A DNA stretch of 64,000 nt, taken from Wenzhouxiangella marina (GTDB taxonomy: Bacteria; Pseudomonadota; Gammaproteobacteria; Xanthomonadales; Wenzhouxiangellaceae). The DNA is taken from NCBI RefSeq assembly GCF_001187785.1, contig NZ_CP012154.1:2722501-2786500 (forward strand), written 5' to 3'. This document shows positions 32,566 to 40,019 of this stretch, in pieces (within the stretch, counting starts at the first letter, position 1; every line of letters starts with the position of its first letter). The notes under the pieces were generated by a model, which saw only the letters and a list, made by a program, of their open reading frames with translations, was not told where the DNA came from and did not search any database. A program made the position numbers and the translations under genes.

Positions 32566-33696
32566 CTAGAGCTTCGGCAAAATCCGCCAGAAGGCATCGA
32601 CACAGGCCATGCCCAGGGTCTGGCTGCGACCCGGACTCCAGCCGGTCTCCGGCAGCGGGGTGATGGCCGAATCCTTGAACGGCATTTCCAGGGTCATGGC
32701 CAGGCAGTCGAAGGTCTCGGCCACGAAATCCGTGCACTTCTTCAGATCGGCGCTGCCCGGGGCATCGACCTCGTAGCCGTGCTCGGTCTGGAAGTCCGGA
32801 CTGATCTCGGCCAGCAGGGCCTTGAAGTCATCGAGCTGCGACTGCTTGTGCTCGTTCCAGCTCTGGATGCCCTCGGCGCCGGCGATGAAGTTGTAGGGCA
32901 GCCCCTCGTCACCATGGACGTCGAAGGCGAAGTCGACGCCGGTCTCCTTCATCCGCTCGACCACGTAGTAGACCTCGGGCGACTGCTCCGGACAGGGCCG
33001 GATCCATTCACGGTTGAGATTGCGGCCATGGGCGTTGGTCCGCAGATGCCCGCGCACGCCACCGTCGATGCACATGTTCGGCACCAGATAGACGACCGCC
33101 TCTTCGAGCAGGCGTCGCGAGACCGGGTCCTCCGGATCGAGAAGGCGGCCGAGGAAGCCTTCGACCCACCACTCGGCCATCGTCTCGCCCGGGTGCTGGC
33201 GCGCGGTGATCCAGAGCTTCTTGCGGCCTTCTTCCTCTTCGCCGATGACCAGCAGGGTATGCGCATGGCCGTCGGGCGTGGAACAGAGGGTGTCGGCGCG
33301 CACGCGCTCGGAGCTCAGGGCATCGGCGATCAATCGCTGATGGCGGTCCAGGGAATACGGCGCGAAGTACGCGTAGTAGACGACGTCGGCCGGCGGCGCA
33401 TGCCGGATGATCAGGCGCTTGCCATCGAACTCCGTCGGCACGCGGAACCAGTGCTCCTGGTCCACCGAGCAGACGGCCTGGTAGTCCTTGAAGCCCTCCG
33501 GATAGGACACCTCACCGGCATTGTCGAGGGTAAACACGCAGTCCTGACCGGCCGCATCGCAGACCTGGAAATGGAACCACTGCATGTGCTCCCCGCCGGC
33601 ATCGGGACGAATATGCAGCTGGATATCGTCGGCCCGCTCGGCCTTGATGACCTCGATATTGCCGCCGTCGAAATGGGAAAAGATATTGATACTCAT
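32566..33696 (-). CDS. M14-type zinc carboxypeptidase (cytosolic carboxypeptidase-like)
   Basis: A 376-aa peptidase of the M14 family, nearest to the cytosolic carboxypeptidase (CCP) group. It has an N-terminal beta-sandwich domain (about 1-125), then the zinc motif H168-P-G-E171, the third zinc ligand H261 in DVHGDE, substrate-binding R225 in NAHGRNLN, and the likely general base E337 in TLEMPFKD. ATG 33696 was chosen; an in-frame GTG eight codons upstream is possible. There is no signal peptide. The bacterial substrate is unknown. Confidence 0.88.
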   Translation of the reverse strand: MSINIFSHFDGGNIEVIKAERADDIQLHIRPDAGGEHMQWFHFQVCDAAGQDCVFTLDNAGEVSYPEGFKDYQAVCSVDQEHWFRVPTEFDGKRLIIRHAPPADVVYYAYFAPYSLDRHQRLIADALSSERVRADTLCSTPDGHAHTLLVIGEEEEGRKKLWITARQHPGETMAEWWVEGFLGRLLDPEDPVSRRLLEEAVVYLVPNMCIDGGVRGHLRTNAHGRNLNREWIRPCPEQSPEVYYVVERMKETGVDFAFDVHGDEGLPYNFIAGAEGIQSWNEHKQSQLDDFKALLAEISPDFQTEHGYEVDAPGSADLKKCTDFVAETFDCLAMTLEMPFKDSAITPLPETGWSPGRSQTLGMACVDAFWRILPKL

Positions 33697-33778
33697 ATTG
33701 ATGCTCTGGGGCTCACTCAAAGAATTCGATCCGAATAGGTTAACGGGTTTGAATTCGGTTTGGTCCAGATCGAACGAC

Positions 33779-34093
33779 TAACCACGAAGGACACGAAGGA
33801 GAACGGCCATCGAGTAGGTCGGGCTCACACGCCCGACGGACCATGTCCCAGGCATCTCCGTCAAACCGACGGCGCAATGCCGCAATTGTCGCGGGCAACC
33901 CGACGCACGAATATCGCAGGCATCGTCGCGTCTCCTAAGACATTGGATCTTCAATGGCGTCGGGTTGACGGAGGCACGCGGGGCATGGATCGATTCGTCG
34001 AAATTGAACGAATAACCACGAAGGAAATGAAAAAACCGGCCTCAGGTCATTTTTGAATTCTTTTTCTTCGTGCCCTTCGTGGCCTTCGTGGTG
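33779..34093. repeat. CACGAAG-type repeat interrupted by a GTAG composite repeat
   Basis: The sequence ACCACGAAGG occurs at 33781 (then ACACGAAGGA) and again near 34014, each preceded by a related GAACGA-x-TA stretch. The inverse arm CTTCGTGCCCTTCGTGG is near 34066-34082. Between the two left arms lies a copy of the GTAG hairpin plus its downstream module in minus orientation, and near 33957 a partial copy in the opposite orientation. The 459-base gap between the peptidase start and truC holds nothing else. Confidence 0.75.
33814..33837 (+). repeat. GTAG-headed REP hairpin, copy 1
   Basis: GTAG is followed by a perfect 7-bp stem GTCGGGC/GCCCGAC with loop TCACAC. GTAG-headed palindromes are the REP type of Stenotrophomonas and Xanthomonas relatives, usually mobilised by RAYT transposases; none is visible in this window. 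The matching downstream module (33849-33875) is diverged from the 27-bp core. Confidence 0.85.
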
Positions 34094-34155
34094 AGAAAAA
34101 CAGCCGACGAGTGGAGACACCTGGATGTTCCGGTCGTCGGGGATGTGACCCCGAC

Positions 34156-34854
34156 CTACGGCTCGGGGTTTCGGTCGGGCTCGAAGCGCTCGATGAGATC
34201 GGCGAAGACACCCGTCGGCGGGCAGTCGATCTGCATGGCTCGACCGTCGGCCGGGTGCTCGAAGCTCAGCTGGCTGGCGTGCAGGAGCATGCGGTGGCTG
34301 GCGAATTCGATGCGGAACAGGCGGTTGTGACGACCTTCACCGTAGGTGGTGTCGCCGATGATCGGATGGAAGCGATGCTTGAAGTGGCGACGCAGCTGGT
34401 GCATCCGCCCCGTTTCCGGCCGGGCCTCGACCAGGCTGTAGCGGGCCGTTGGATAGCGCCCGATGGGAATCGCCAGTTCCATCGTGGCCAGACGCCGGTA
34501 CTCGGTCACGGCCTCCTGTTCCGGGCCCTTGCCTTCGGCTTTCAGGGGGTGGTCGATTCGACCGGCCTCTTCGATGTGGCCGCGCACCACGGCCAGGTAC
34601 CGCTTGGCGACGCTGCGCGCCATCATCTGCTCGCCCAGGGCGCCGGCCGAGTCGGGGTCGAGGGCGAACAGCAGCACGCCGGAGGTCGCCCGGTCGAGAC
34701 GGTGCACCGGCCAGACCCGTTGGCCGAGCTGATCGCGCAGCATGCCCATGATGAAGCGGTCGTCGGTGCTGCGGCTCGAACGATGCACCATCAGGCCGCA
34801 GGGTTTGTCGATCGCGCAGAGCTGCTCGTCGCGGTAGAGGACCTCGAAACTCAA
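34156..34854 (-). CDS. truC: tRNA pseudouridine(65) synthase TruC
   Basis: RluA-family pseudouridine synthase, 232 aa, that modifies U65 of tRNA. The catalytic Asp is D54 in HRLDRATSGVLL. The segments GRYPTARYSLVEARPETGRMHQLRRH and HPIIGD follow the E. coli TruC sequence closely, which separates it from RluA/C/D. The start overlaps the MarR gene stop by four bases. Confidence 0.93.
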   Translation of the reverse strand: MSFEVLYRDEQLCAIDKPCGLMVHRSSRSTDDRFIMGMLRDQLGQRVWPVHRLDRATSGVLLFALDPDSAGALGEQMMARSVAKRYLAVVRGHIEEAGRIDHPLKAEGKGPEQEAVTEYRRLATMELAIPIGRYPTARYSLVEARPETGRMHQLRRHFKHRFHPIIGDTTYGEGRHNRLFRIEFASHRMLLHASQLSFEHPADGRAMQIDCPPTGVFADLIERFEPDRNPEP

Positions 34855-35279
34855 GCGCGGCTCGCCTCGAGCAGACGGTCGAGCAAGGCGTCGAGCTGAC
34901 GCCGTTCGGACGCACTGAGCACGCCCAGCAGCTCCTCTTCATAAGCCAGAGCCGCCGGCGCGATCGCGTCGAAGACGGACTGCCCCTGATCGCTCAGGAA
35001 CAGGTGCTTGGCCCGGCGATCCTCGGCATTGGCCTGGCGACGGATACGCCCCTGGTCGATGAGGCGGCGCACGGCGCGGCTCACCGCCACCTTGTCCATC
35101 GCCGATCGCTCGGTGACTTCCGTGGCCGAGATGCCGGGAAAGCGTCCGAGGATGGCGATCACCCGCCACTCGGTCACGCTCAGGCCGAAGCGCTCGGCAT
35201 AGGTGCGAGCGATGCCGGCACTGACCTGGTTGGACAGCACGGACAGGCGGTAGGGCAGGAAATGTTCCAGATCGAGCAT
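34851..35279 (-). CDS. MarR-family transcriptional regulator of the hpd cluster
   Basis: A 142-aa winged-helix repressor-type protein. The recognition region is WRVIAILGRFPGISATEVTERSAMDKVAVSRAVRRLIDQGRI, with the wing DRRAKHLFLSDQG. It is divergent from hpd, with a 16-bp inverted repeat over the hpd promoter between them. This suggests control of tyrosine/homogentisate catabolism, as for MarR- and HpdR-type regulators beside hpd elsewhere. It is translationally coupled to truC, which looks unrelated in function. Confidence 0.9.
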   Translation of the reverse strand: MLDLEHFLPYRLSVLSNQVSAGIARTYAERFGLSVTEWRVIAILGRFPGISATEVTERSAMDKVAVSRAVRRLIDQGRIRRQANAEDRRAKHLFLSDQGQSVFDAIAPAALAYEEELLGVLSASERRQLDALLDRLLEASRA

Positions 35280-35291
35280 GGTCGGACCGTC

Positions 35292-35320
35292 TTGAAATTG
35301 GTTTCAAATGTAACTAATAT
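35292..35320 (+). promoter_or_regulatory. hpd promoter with overlapping MarR-type operator
   Basis: The -35 TTGAAA (35292-35297), a 17-base spacer and the -10 TAATAT (35315-35320) read on the plus strand. The -35 is the left half of a perfect inverted repeat, TTGAAA-TTGG-TTTCAA (35292-35307). A bound MarR dimer would therefore cover the -35. The site lies 13 bases upstream of the divergent marR start and could also autoregulate it. Confidence 0.82.
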
Positions 35321-35394
35321 GGGCGGATTGATCAAGTCCGAGCCGCGCCGGAACGTGGCTCCACCACCGAAATCTGCCAAGGAGAGTGAAGGCC

Positions 35395-36441
35395 ATGACC
35401 GAGACACGTCCCAACCCGCTGGGTGTCGATCGCTTCGAGTTCATCGAGTACGCAGCCCCGGATGCCGCGCTGCTGCATGATCTGTTCCAGCGCCTCGGCT
35501 TCACGGCCGTGGCCCGCCACAAGTCCAAGGCCGTCACCCTGTACCGCCAGGGCGACATCAACTTCCTGGTCAACGAGATCCCGGATTCCTTCGCCAGCGA
35601 TTTCGCTGCCCAGCACGGCCCCTGCTGCACCGGCTTCGCGCTGCGCGTCAGCGACCCGGCCGATGCCCGCGAGCAGGCCCTGGCCCGCGGCGCCAAGCCC
35701 ATCGAGAACAAGCCCGAGACCCTGGCCGTCGATGGCCCGGCCATCTCCGGCATCGGCGGCAGCGCTCTCTATCTGACCGGCGGCATCGAGGATCTGGAAT
35801 CGCAGTTCGACTTCGACCCGGCCGTCGAACGCAACCCGCGCGGCGTGGGCCTGAGCTTCGTCGATCACCTGACCCACAACGTCTACAACGGCAACATGGC
35901 CGAATGGGCGGGCTTCTACGAGAAGCTGTTCGGCTTCTTCGAGGTCAAGTACTTCGACATCAAGGGTCAGCAGACCGGCCTGCGTTCCAAGGCGATGACC
36001 GCCCCGAACGGCAAGATATCGATTCCCATCAACGAATCCGAAAATCCGAAGAGCCAGATCAACGAGTACCTCGACGAGTACAAGGGCGAAGGTGTCCAGC
36101 ACATCGCGCTCTACACCGACAGCATCTACGAGTCGGTCGAGGCCCTGCACGCCAACGACATCGAGTTCCTCGACACGCCGGACACCTACTTCGACGTGAT
36201 CGACCAGCGCATCCCGAACCACGGTGAAGACGTCGAGCGCATGCGCAAGAACAAGATCCTGATCGATGCCGACCCGAACGAGTCGAACAAGCAGCTGCTG
36301 CAGATCTTCACCCAGACCAACATCGGCCCGATCTTCTTCGAGATCATCCAGCGCAAGGGCAACGAAGGCTTCGGCGAAGGCAACTTCCAGGCCCTCTTCG
36401 AAGCCATCGAACGCGACCAGGCCAAGCGCGGCGTCCTCTAA
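35395..36441 (+). CDS. hpd: 4-hydroxyphenylpyruvate dioxygenase
   Basis: Fe(II) dioxygenase that converts 4-hydroxyphenylpyruvate to homogentisate, second step of tyrosine breakdown. It is 348 aa. The iron ligands are H158 (SFVDHLTH), H236 (VQHIALYT) and E316 (IFFEIIQRKG), matching the Pseudomonas enzyme spacing. ATG 35395 was chosen because AAGGAG lies about ten bases upstream. It is first in hpd-hmgA-fah, divergent from its presumed MarR repressor. Confidence 0.97.
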   Translation: MTETRPNPLGVDRFEFIEYAAPDAALLHDLFQRLGFTAVARHKSKAVTLYRQGDINFLVNEIPDSFASDFAAQHGPCCTGFALRVSDPADAREQALARGAKPIENKPETLAVDGPAISGIGGSALYLTGGIEDLESQFDFDPAVERNPRGVGLSFVDHLTHNVYNGNMAEWAGFYEKLFGFFEVKYFDIKGQQTGLRSKAMTAPNGKISIPINESENPKSQINEYLDEYKGEGVQHIALYTDSIYESVEALHANDIEFLDTPDTYFDVIDQRIPNHGEDVERMRKNKILIDADPNESNKQLLQIFTQTNIGPIFFEIIQRKGNEGFGEGNFQALFEAIERDQAKRGVL

Positions 36442-36450
36442 CAAATCAAA

Positions 36451-36535
36451 TCACCACAGAGGCACTGAGTGCACAGAGAAAGGAAAAGAATAATTTTCAA
36501 GGCCTTTCTCTGTGATCTCTGTGCCTCCGTGGTGA
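36451..36535. repeat. Imperfect inverted repeat between hpd and hmgA
   Basis: Arms 36451-36483 and 36503-36535 (33 bases each, a few mismatches) contain TCACCAC, AGGCAC and CAGAGAAAGG. The intervening 19 bases are A/T-rich. It belongs to the widespread ACCACAGAGG-type intergenic repeat. In RNA it would form a long hairpin between the first two genes of the pathway. A solo arm lies at 15,142. Confidence 0.85.
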
Positions 36536-36548
36536 ACCCAAAAGGTAG

Positions 36549-37676
36549 ATGGCTATGAAGAACTGGATCACGCATCCGAAAGTGGAAGGCAAGGCCTCTC
36601 GGCAGGCGCATTGCGATCTGCCCGAGGGCACCTACGAACGCGAGCTGGGCAAGGAGGGTTTCTTCGGTCCGGCAGCGCACATGTACCACCCGAATGCTCC
36701 GACCGGCTGGACGGACTTCGAGGGTCCGCTGAAGCCGCGCGCATTCGACACGACCAGGCTCGATACCTCCACCGGCTCCCCCTGGGAGGCGACGGAGCTG
36801 ATGCACAACGCGCACACGCGCATCCGCCAGTGGAAGAGCGACGGGAAGATGGATCACCTGGTGCGCAATTCCGACGGCGACGAGATGCTGTTCATCCACG
36901 CAGGCGCCGGGGATCTCTACTGCGACTACGGCCGCCTGCCCTTCCGTGACGGCGACTACCTCATGCTGCCGCGCGGCACGATGTGGCGGATTCAGAGCGA
37001 GGCCCCGGTCGAGTTGCTGCTCATCGAAGCCACCAACTCGAGCTACATGCTGCCCGACAAGGGCCTGCTCGGCCCGCACGCGATCTTCGACCCGGCGATG
37101 CTCGACACCCCGAAGATCGACGAGGCCTTCAAGGCCCAGCAGGGCGAGGGCGAATGGAAGGTGCGGGTCAAGCGCCGCAACGCCATCTCGACGATCACCT
37201 ATCCGTTCAATCCGCTCGACGCCGTCGGCTGGCACGGCGATCTGATGCCGGTGAAGATCAACTGGCGCGACATCCGCCCCTTGATGAGCCACCGCTATCA
37301 CCTGCCGCCCTCGGCGCACACGACCTTTCTGGCCAATCGCTTCGTGATCTGCACCTTCGTGCCGCGTCCCTTCGAGACCGACCCGGACGCCCTCAAGGTA
37401 CCGTTCTTCCACAACAACGACGATTACGACGAGCTGATCTTCTACCACGCCGGCGAGTTCTTCTCGCGCGACAACATCCACCCGGGGATGATGACCCTGC
37501 ATCCCTGCGGCTTCACCCATGGCCCGCACCCGAAGGCGCTGAAGAATGCTTTCACGCCGAAGGCCGAGGGCACGGAGGAAGTGGCCGTGATGATCGACAC
37601 GCGTGATGCCCTCGAGGTCACCGAGCAGGCCGAGTCGATCGAGTGGACGGGGTATGTGGATAGTTGGAAGGGGTAG
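36549..37676 (+). CDS. hmgA: Homogentisate 1,2-dioxygenase
   Basis: Opens the homogentisate ring to give 4-maleylacetoacetate. It is 375 aa, the shorter bacterial form. The C-terminal cupin has the iron-ligand segment HNNDDYDELIFYHAGEF (His and Glu) and the later His-rich HPGMMTLHPCGFTHGPHP. ATG 36549 and ATG 36555 (MKNWITHPK) both follow AAAGGTAG; the second has the better spacing. It is the second gene of the tyrosine-catabolic run. Confidence 0.92.
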   Translation: MAMKNWITHPKVEGKASRQAHCDLPEGTYERELGKEGFFGPAAHMYHPNAPTGWTDFEGPLKPRAFDTTRLDTSTGSPWEATELMHNAHTRIRQWKSDGKMDHLVRNSDGDEMLFIHAGAGDLYCDYGRLPFRDGDYLMLPRGTMWRIQSEAPVELLLIEATNSSYMLPDKGLLGPHAIFDPAMLDTPKIDEAFKAQQGEGEWKVRVKRRNAISTITYPFNPLDAVGWHGDLMPVKINWRDIRPLMSHRYHLPPSAHTTFLANRFVICTFVPRPFETDPDALKVPFFHNNDDYDELIFYHAGEFFSRDNIHPGMMTLHPCGFTHGPHPKALKNAFTPKAEGTEEVAVMIDTRDALEVTEQAESIEWTGYVDSWKG

Positions 37677-37717
37677 GCATGGGTTTTTCTCGTCCTCCAG
37701 CACCCAAGTCGCCAAGT

Positions 37718-37734
37718 CCCGGATCAGGTCCGGG
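37718..37734. repeat. REP-like hairpin between hmgA and fah
   Basis: A 6-bp stem CCCGGA/TCCGGG with loop TCAGG, followed by GATGACGGATGG. It is the same family as the hairpins in the 58-bp repeats at 9541-9702, whose stem is CCCGGG. Confidence 0.7.
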
Positions 37735-37799
37735 ATGACGGATGGTGTAGCGAGCTACAGAAACCAGCACATCGAATTCAAATCGCAGGATCGTTATTT

Positions 37800-38786
37800 A
37801 TGAAATTGGCAACACTGAAAGAAGGTGGTCGGGACGGGACGCTGATCGTGGTCTCTCGCGATCTTTCACGGGCGGTCAAGGCGACCGACATCGCGCCGAC
37901 GCTGCAGGCCGCGCTGGACGACTGGTCGAACACGGCTCCGCGGCTCAACAGCCTGTTCGAGGACCTGCAGGCCGATCAGGCCGACGGCGCCTTCGATCTG
38001 GACATGAACGCCCTGGCCTCTCCCCTGCCGCGCGCTTACCAGTTCGTCGACGGCTCGGCCTACCTGCCGCACGTCGAGCGCGTTCGCAAGGCGCGCGGCG
38101 CCGAGGTGCCCGAGAGCTTCTTCACCGATCCGCTGATGTACCAGGCGGTCAGCGACGGATTCCTTGGCCCGCGCGACGACATCGTCATGGAAAGTACCGA
38201 CTGGGGCATCGACTTCGAGTCCGAGATCGGCGTGATCTGCGACGACGTGCCGATGGGCGCCAGCCCGGCCGAATGCGCCGACCATATCCAGCTGGTCACG
38301 ATCCTCAACGACGTCTCGCTCAGGAACCTGATCCCGGGCGAGCTGGCCAAGGGCTTCGGCTTCCTCCAGTCCAAGCCGCGCTCCGCCCTGGCTCCGGTCG
38401 TGGCCACGCCGGACGAGCTGGGTGACGCCTGGCAGGACTCCAAGCTGCACCGCCCGCTGGTCACGCACCTGAACGGCGAGCTGTTCGGCAACCCGGAGGC
38501 CGGTGAAGACATGCAGTTCAACTTCGCAGAGCTGCTGGCCCATGCGGCCAAGTCACGGCCCCTGGCCGCGGGCACGATCCTCGGCTCGGGCACGATCGCC
38601 AACCAGGACACGGGCCGCGGCGCCAGCTGCCTGGCGGAAAAGCGCATGCTGGAAATCATCGCCAACGGCAAGCCGGAGACCCCGTTCATGCAGTTCGGCG
38701 ACACGGTTCGCATCGACATGACCGACGCCGACGACAACAGCTACTTCGGCGCCATCGAGCAGACCGTCAAACCCTACGAGCGCTGA
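37800..38786 (+). CDS. fahA: Fumarylacetoacetase (FAH-family hydrolase)
   Basis: Last step of tyrosine degradation, splitting fumarylacetoacetate into fumarate and acetoacetate. It is 328 aa. Metal-binding acidic residues are visible in ESTDWGIDFESEIGV, followed by NDVSLRNLIPGELAKGFGFLQSKP and a terminal GDTVRIDM segment. ATG 37800 was chosen. The gene is third after hpd and hmgA and is followed by a clear terminator. FAH-family enzymes also act on other oxo acids, but the context makes this assignment strong. Confidence 0.93.
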   Translation: MKLATLKEGGRDGTLIVVSRDLSRAVKATDIAPTLQAALDDWSNTAPRLNSLFEDLQADQADGAFDLDMNALASPLPRAYQFVDGSAYLPHVERVRKARGAEVPESFFTDPLMYQAVSDGFLGPRDDIVMESTDWGIDFESEIGVICDDVPMGASPAECADHIQLVTILNDVSLRNLIPGELAKGFGFLQSKPRSALAPVVATPDELGDAWQDSKLHRPLVTHLNGELFGNPEAGEDMQFNFAELLAHAAKSRPLAAGTILGSGTIANQDTGRGASCLAEKRMLEIIANGKPETPFMQFGDTVRIDMTDADDNSYFGAIEQTVKPYER

Positions 38787-38814
38787 GAACAAACGCGGCA
38801 AATCGGTAGCAATC

Positions 38815-38845
38815 AGCGGCCCCGACTCGGGGCCGCTTTCGTTCT
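38815..38845 (+). terminator. Intrinsic terminator after the tyrosine cluster
   Basis: Perfect 9-bp stem AGCGGCCCC/GGGGCCGCT with loop GACTC, followed by TTCGTTCTGG. It lies 28 bases after the fah stop. The opposite strand lacks a U-run, so it does not obviously serve the convergent EamA gene. Confidence 0.85.
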
Positions 38846-38878
38846 GGAACGATGACCCGACCCCACAACGGCAGCCAC

Positions 38879-39802
38879 TCACTGCTGCCGGTCGGTTCGA
38901 TGCCGCCGGAGCCGCAAGCGGCGCGGCCTTCGGTGGTCCCTCGAGATCATGCTCAGCACGGTCACGGTCGACAGGATCAGGGCCACGCCTGACCACTGGA
39001 CCACCGTCAATCGCTCACCGAGCACCGCGAAAGCGAACAGGGAGGCCGTGACCGGCTCGATCATCGCCACGACCGAGGCCACCGGCGGCGGCGTATGGCG
39101 CAGGCCGATCACATAGAGCACGAAGGACAGGCCCGCACCCAGCACTCCGATCGCCAGGAACAGCGGCCAATCGGGACTGGTCCATGCCGAGCGCAGTTGC
39201 AGATGATCGCTCGGCCAGGCCAGAACGCTCACCAGAACCAGGAAGGCGATCGACAGAATGGCGGCGGCATTGCCGTGTGCAGAAGCGTATTTGAAACCGA
39301 AGATGAACAGCGCGTAGCAGGCCCCGGACAGCAGCCCCGCAGCCAGCGCGACGGGAGTGATGGCAGCGGCGTCGAGCCGATGCACCTCGACCAGAAGAAG
39401 GATACCGACCAGCACGAGGGCCATCGCGACCCACTTCCCCGCCGTCGGGGGCTCCAGCCCGAACGAAAAGGACACCAGGTAGACGAACACCGGCGCGCAA
39501 TACATCAGGGTGGCTCCGACGGCCAGACTGCCGTGCTCGACGCTGACGAAATAGAGTGCGAAATTGCCCGTCACGCCCAGACCGGCCAACACCGACCAGA
39601 ACCACAGCGGCGCACGGCCGAGACCGCTACGCTTCGGATGAACGGCAACCCAGCACAGGACGGCGAGCAGCCCGACCGCGCCGCGATAGAAGGAAATCAC
39701 GAGCGGATCCCAACCACGATCGATCAGTACGCCCCCGAGCCCACCGGACAGGCCCCAGAACAGGGCGGCCAACAGCAGCAATAGCGTGCTGGGACACGAC
39801 AA
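38879..39802 (-). CDS. EamA-family (DMT superfamily) transporter
   Basis: A 307-aa inner-membrane permease with ten hydrophobic segments in two EamA repeats (about 1-140 and 148-288) and an Arg-rich C-terminal tail. I prefer TTG 39802, which has AGAGGAGG four bases upstream. The longer frame from GTG 39826 would place that ribosome-binding site inside coding sequence. EamA members export amino acids or metabolites; the substrate is not predictable. Confidence 0.88.
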   Translation of the reverse strand: MSCPSTLLLLLAALFWGLSGGLGGVLIDRGWDPLVISFYRGAVGLLAVLCWVAVHPKRSGLGRAPLWFWSVLAGLGVTGNFALYFVSVEHGSLAVGATLMYCAPVFVYLVSFSFGLEPPTAGKWVAMALVLVGILLLVEVHRLDAAAITPVALAAGLLSGACYALFIFGFKYASAHGNAAAILSIAFLVLVSVLAWPSDHLQLRSAWTSPDWPLFLAIGVLGAGLSFVLYVIGLRHTPPPVASVVAMIEPVTASLFAFAVLGERLTVVQWSGVALILSTVTVLSMISRDHRRPRRLRLRRHRTDRQQ

Positions 39803-40019
39803 TCGTCCTCCTCTGTTCGCGGACACTCCAATGCACCGAGGGAACCTCTGAACATCAGGGTGTCAGTTCCTGGCTTCCGCTGCCCGAAATCCGGCCAAAT
39901 CGCCACGCCTCGCGGGTTCCGGCCCCGAATCCGGCAAGAAGGGACGACTTGCCGATTTCCTCGAATGAATGCAGACTAAGTAATGTAGGAGCCTTTAAAG
40001 TAGCGATAGGGAGTCTGTC

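Noticed and set aside
39841-39852. Second end of the MITE (GGAACCTCTGAA) upstream of the 40,020 gene
   Set aside because: Only 12 bases match, the next bases diverge and no opposite end or target duplication is visible; it may be a remnant but the support is too thin.
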